The notes below the pieces were generated by a model. That model did no database searches. It saw nothing but the letters and a program-made list of their open reading frames with translations, and was not told where the DNA came from. From Verrucomicrobiota bacterium (GTDB lineage Bacteria; Verrucomicrobiota; Verrucomicrobiia; Limisphaerales; SIBE01), in NCBI GenBank assembly GCA_021733945.1, contig JAIPJX010000009.1:1-62371 (forward strand): a stretch of DNA of 62,371 nt, in the 5' to 3' direction. The position numbers and the translations under genes are program-made. Position 1 is the first letter of the stretch. Every line of letters starts with the position of its first letter. Shown here piece after piece: positions 61,768 to 62,371 of this stretch.

Positions 61768-62371
61768 GTGACTACCAAAGTAAGTTTGCCAAACAAAGAA
61801 CAGGAAAAACTCTCTGCCAGAAGCTGGCCGGGGCCGCCAAAGAACCTGAAGGGCGACGAAGCCGCACAGTGGTTTGAATCACTGGAGGGTGTGCTGGAGG
61901 TTGCCCTGAGGAATCAGGAACCGGGCCAGGCATCCCGGTTTCTCAACAACCTGGCGCGGCGCCTGCGGGATTCGGGCCTGCCGATCTCGAACACGGTGGG
62001 CACCCCCTACGTGAACAGCATTCCCGTGGAGGATCAGCCGGACTTCCCCGGAGACTGGGAAACCGAGGTCAAGATCAAGAGCTACATTCGCTGGAACGCG
62101 ATGGCGATGGTGGTCAACGCCAACCGGATCCACAGCACCCTGGGTGGGCACATCTCGACATTCGCCTCCTCGGCCACCCTCTACGAGGTGGCGTTCAACC
62201 ATTTCTTCAGGGCCCGCCAGGGTTCGTTTCCAGGTGATTTTGTTTATTTCCAGGGCCACGCATCGCCAGGGATCTACGCGCGCGCCTTTCTGGAACGTCG
62301 ATTGGATGAGGAGCACCTGCATCATTTCCGTCAGGAACTCGCCGTAGGGGGAGGGCTCTCTTCCTACCCCC
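61768..62371 (+). CDS. aceE: pyruvate dehydrogenase E1 component, homodimeric type (5' part)
   Basis: The frame opens at GTG 61768 and runs to the window edge (201 codons). Conserved blocks are NSIPVEDQPDFPGDWE near 93-108, IRWNAMAMVVNANR near 117-130, GGHISTFASSATLYEVAFNH near 135-154, and the thiamine-site segment YFQGHASPGIYARAFLERRL near 167-186. These match the ~880-residue AceE, which decarboxylates pyruvate and acetylates the lipoyl group of E2. The stop is outside the window. The GTG start is preferred since no ATG gives a family-like N-terminus. Confidence 0.94.
   Translation, partial: MTTKVSLPNKEQEKLSARSWPGPPKNLKGDEAAQWFESLEGVLEVALRNQEPGQASRFLNNLARRLRDSGLPISNTVGTPYVNSIPVEDQPDFPGDWETEVKIKSYIRWNAMAMVVNANRIHSTLGGHISTFASSATLYEVAFNHFFRARQGSFPGDFVYFQGHASPGIYARAFLERRLDEEHLHHFRQELAVGGGLSSYP

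Overview
The window looks like chromosomal DNA of a GC-rich Verrucomicrobiota bacterium. This is inferred from content, since no rRNA or marker search was possible. Supporting signs are a type-II-pseudopilin-like protein with a C-terminal DGH motif, several very large secreted proteins with PA14-like, LamG-like, TSP3 and FG-GAP/UnbV modules, a short C-terminal module ending in KF(F/Y)R-x shared by three of them, few strong Shine-Dalgarno sites, and many short dispersed palindromic repeats.

Layout. 0.2-1.7 kb: a pseudopilin-like protein translationally coupled to a family 2 glycosyltransferase. 2.2-4.4 kb: an unrecognised three-gene unit of one membrane-associated protein and two paralogous cysteine-rich secreted proteins. 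4.4-12.3 kb: repeats, a short AraC-type regulator, a duplicated CBM9-like/PA14-like secreted protein and a giant FG-GAP/UnbV protein. 12.5-18.9 kb: an acetyltransferase, then a sugar ABC importer (ATPase and two permeases, no binding protein) behind a secreted acetyl-xylan-esterase-like hydrolase. 19.2-21.7 kb: an exonuclease-like protein, transaldolase, MiaE and tRNA-Ser(GGA).

21.7-27.3 kb is a decayed defence island next to the tRNA. Fragments of hsdM, hsdS and hsdR, the latter two represented twice, are mixed with two GIY-YIG genes (one truncated), an intact Fic gene and a broken rhuM. The Fic gene has a striking pair of identically spaced operator-like dyads in its promoter. 27.3-28.3 kb holds a CbpA-type co-chaperone. 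28.9-39.8 kb is a block of four large secreted proteins: two tandem-duplicated lectin-like proteins with their own terminators, one SdrD-like/beta-rich protein and one CehA/McbA-type PHP hydrolase.

40-62 kb is mostly housekeeping: small ORFs, a sugar-phosphate isomerase, bioF, an amidohydrolase, HPF, xylulokinase, hisS, an HU-like protein, queD, an LptF/LptG permease, a GAF histidine kinase, a small lipoprotein, an AI-2E-family permease, a Ser/Thr kinase, an M29 aminopeptidase, mazG, proB, an M42 peptidase, a twin-receiver regulator, a lipoate ligase and the 5' part of aceE, cut by the window end. The lipoate ligase and aceE are divergent neighbours, which fits lipoylation of the pyruvate dehydrogenase complex.

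The best candidates for new biology are the fic operator pair, the cysteine-rich operon at 2.2-4.4 kb, the small repeats inserted inside restriction genes, and a 133-bp MITE-like family placed at gene 3' ends.
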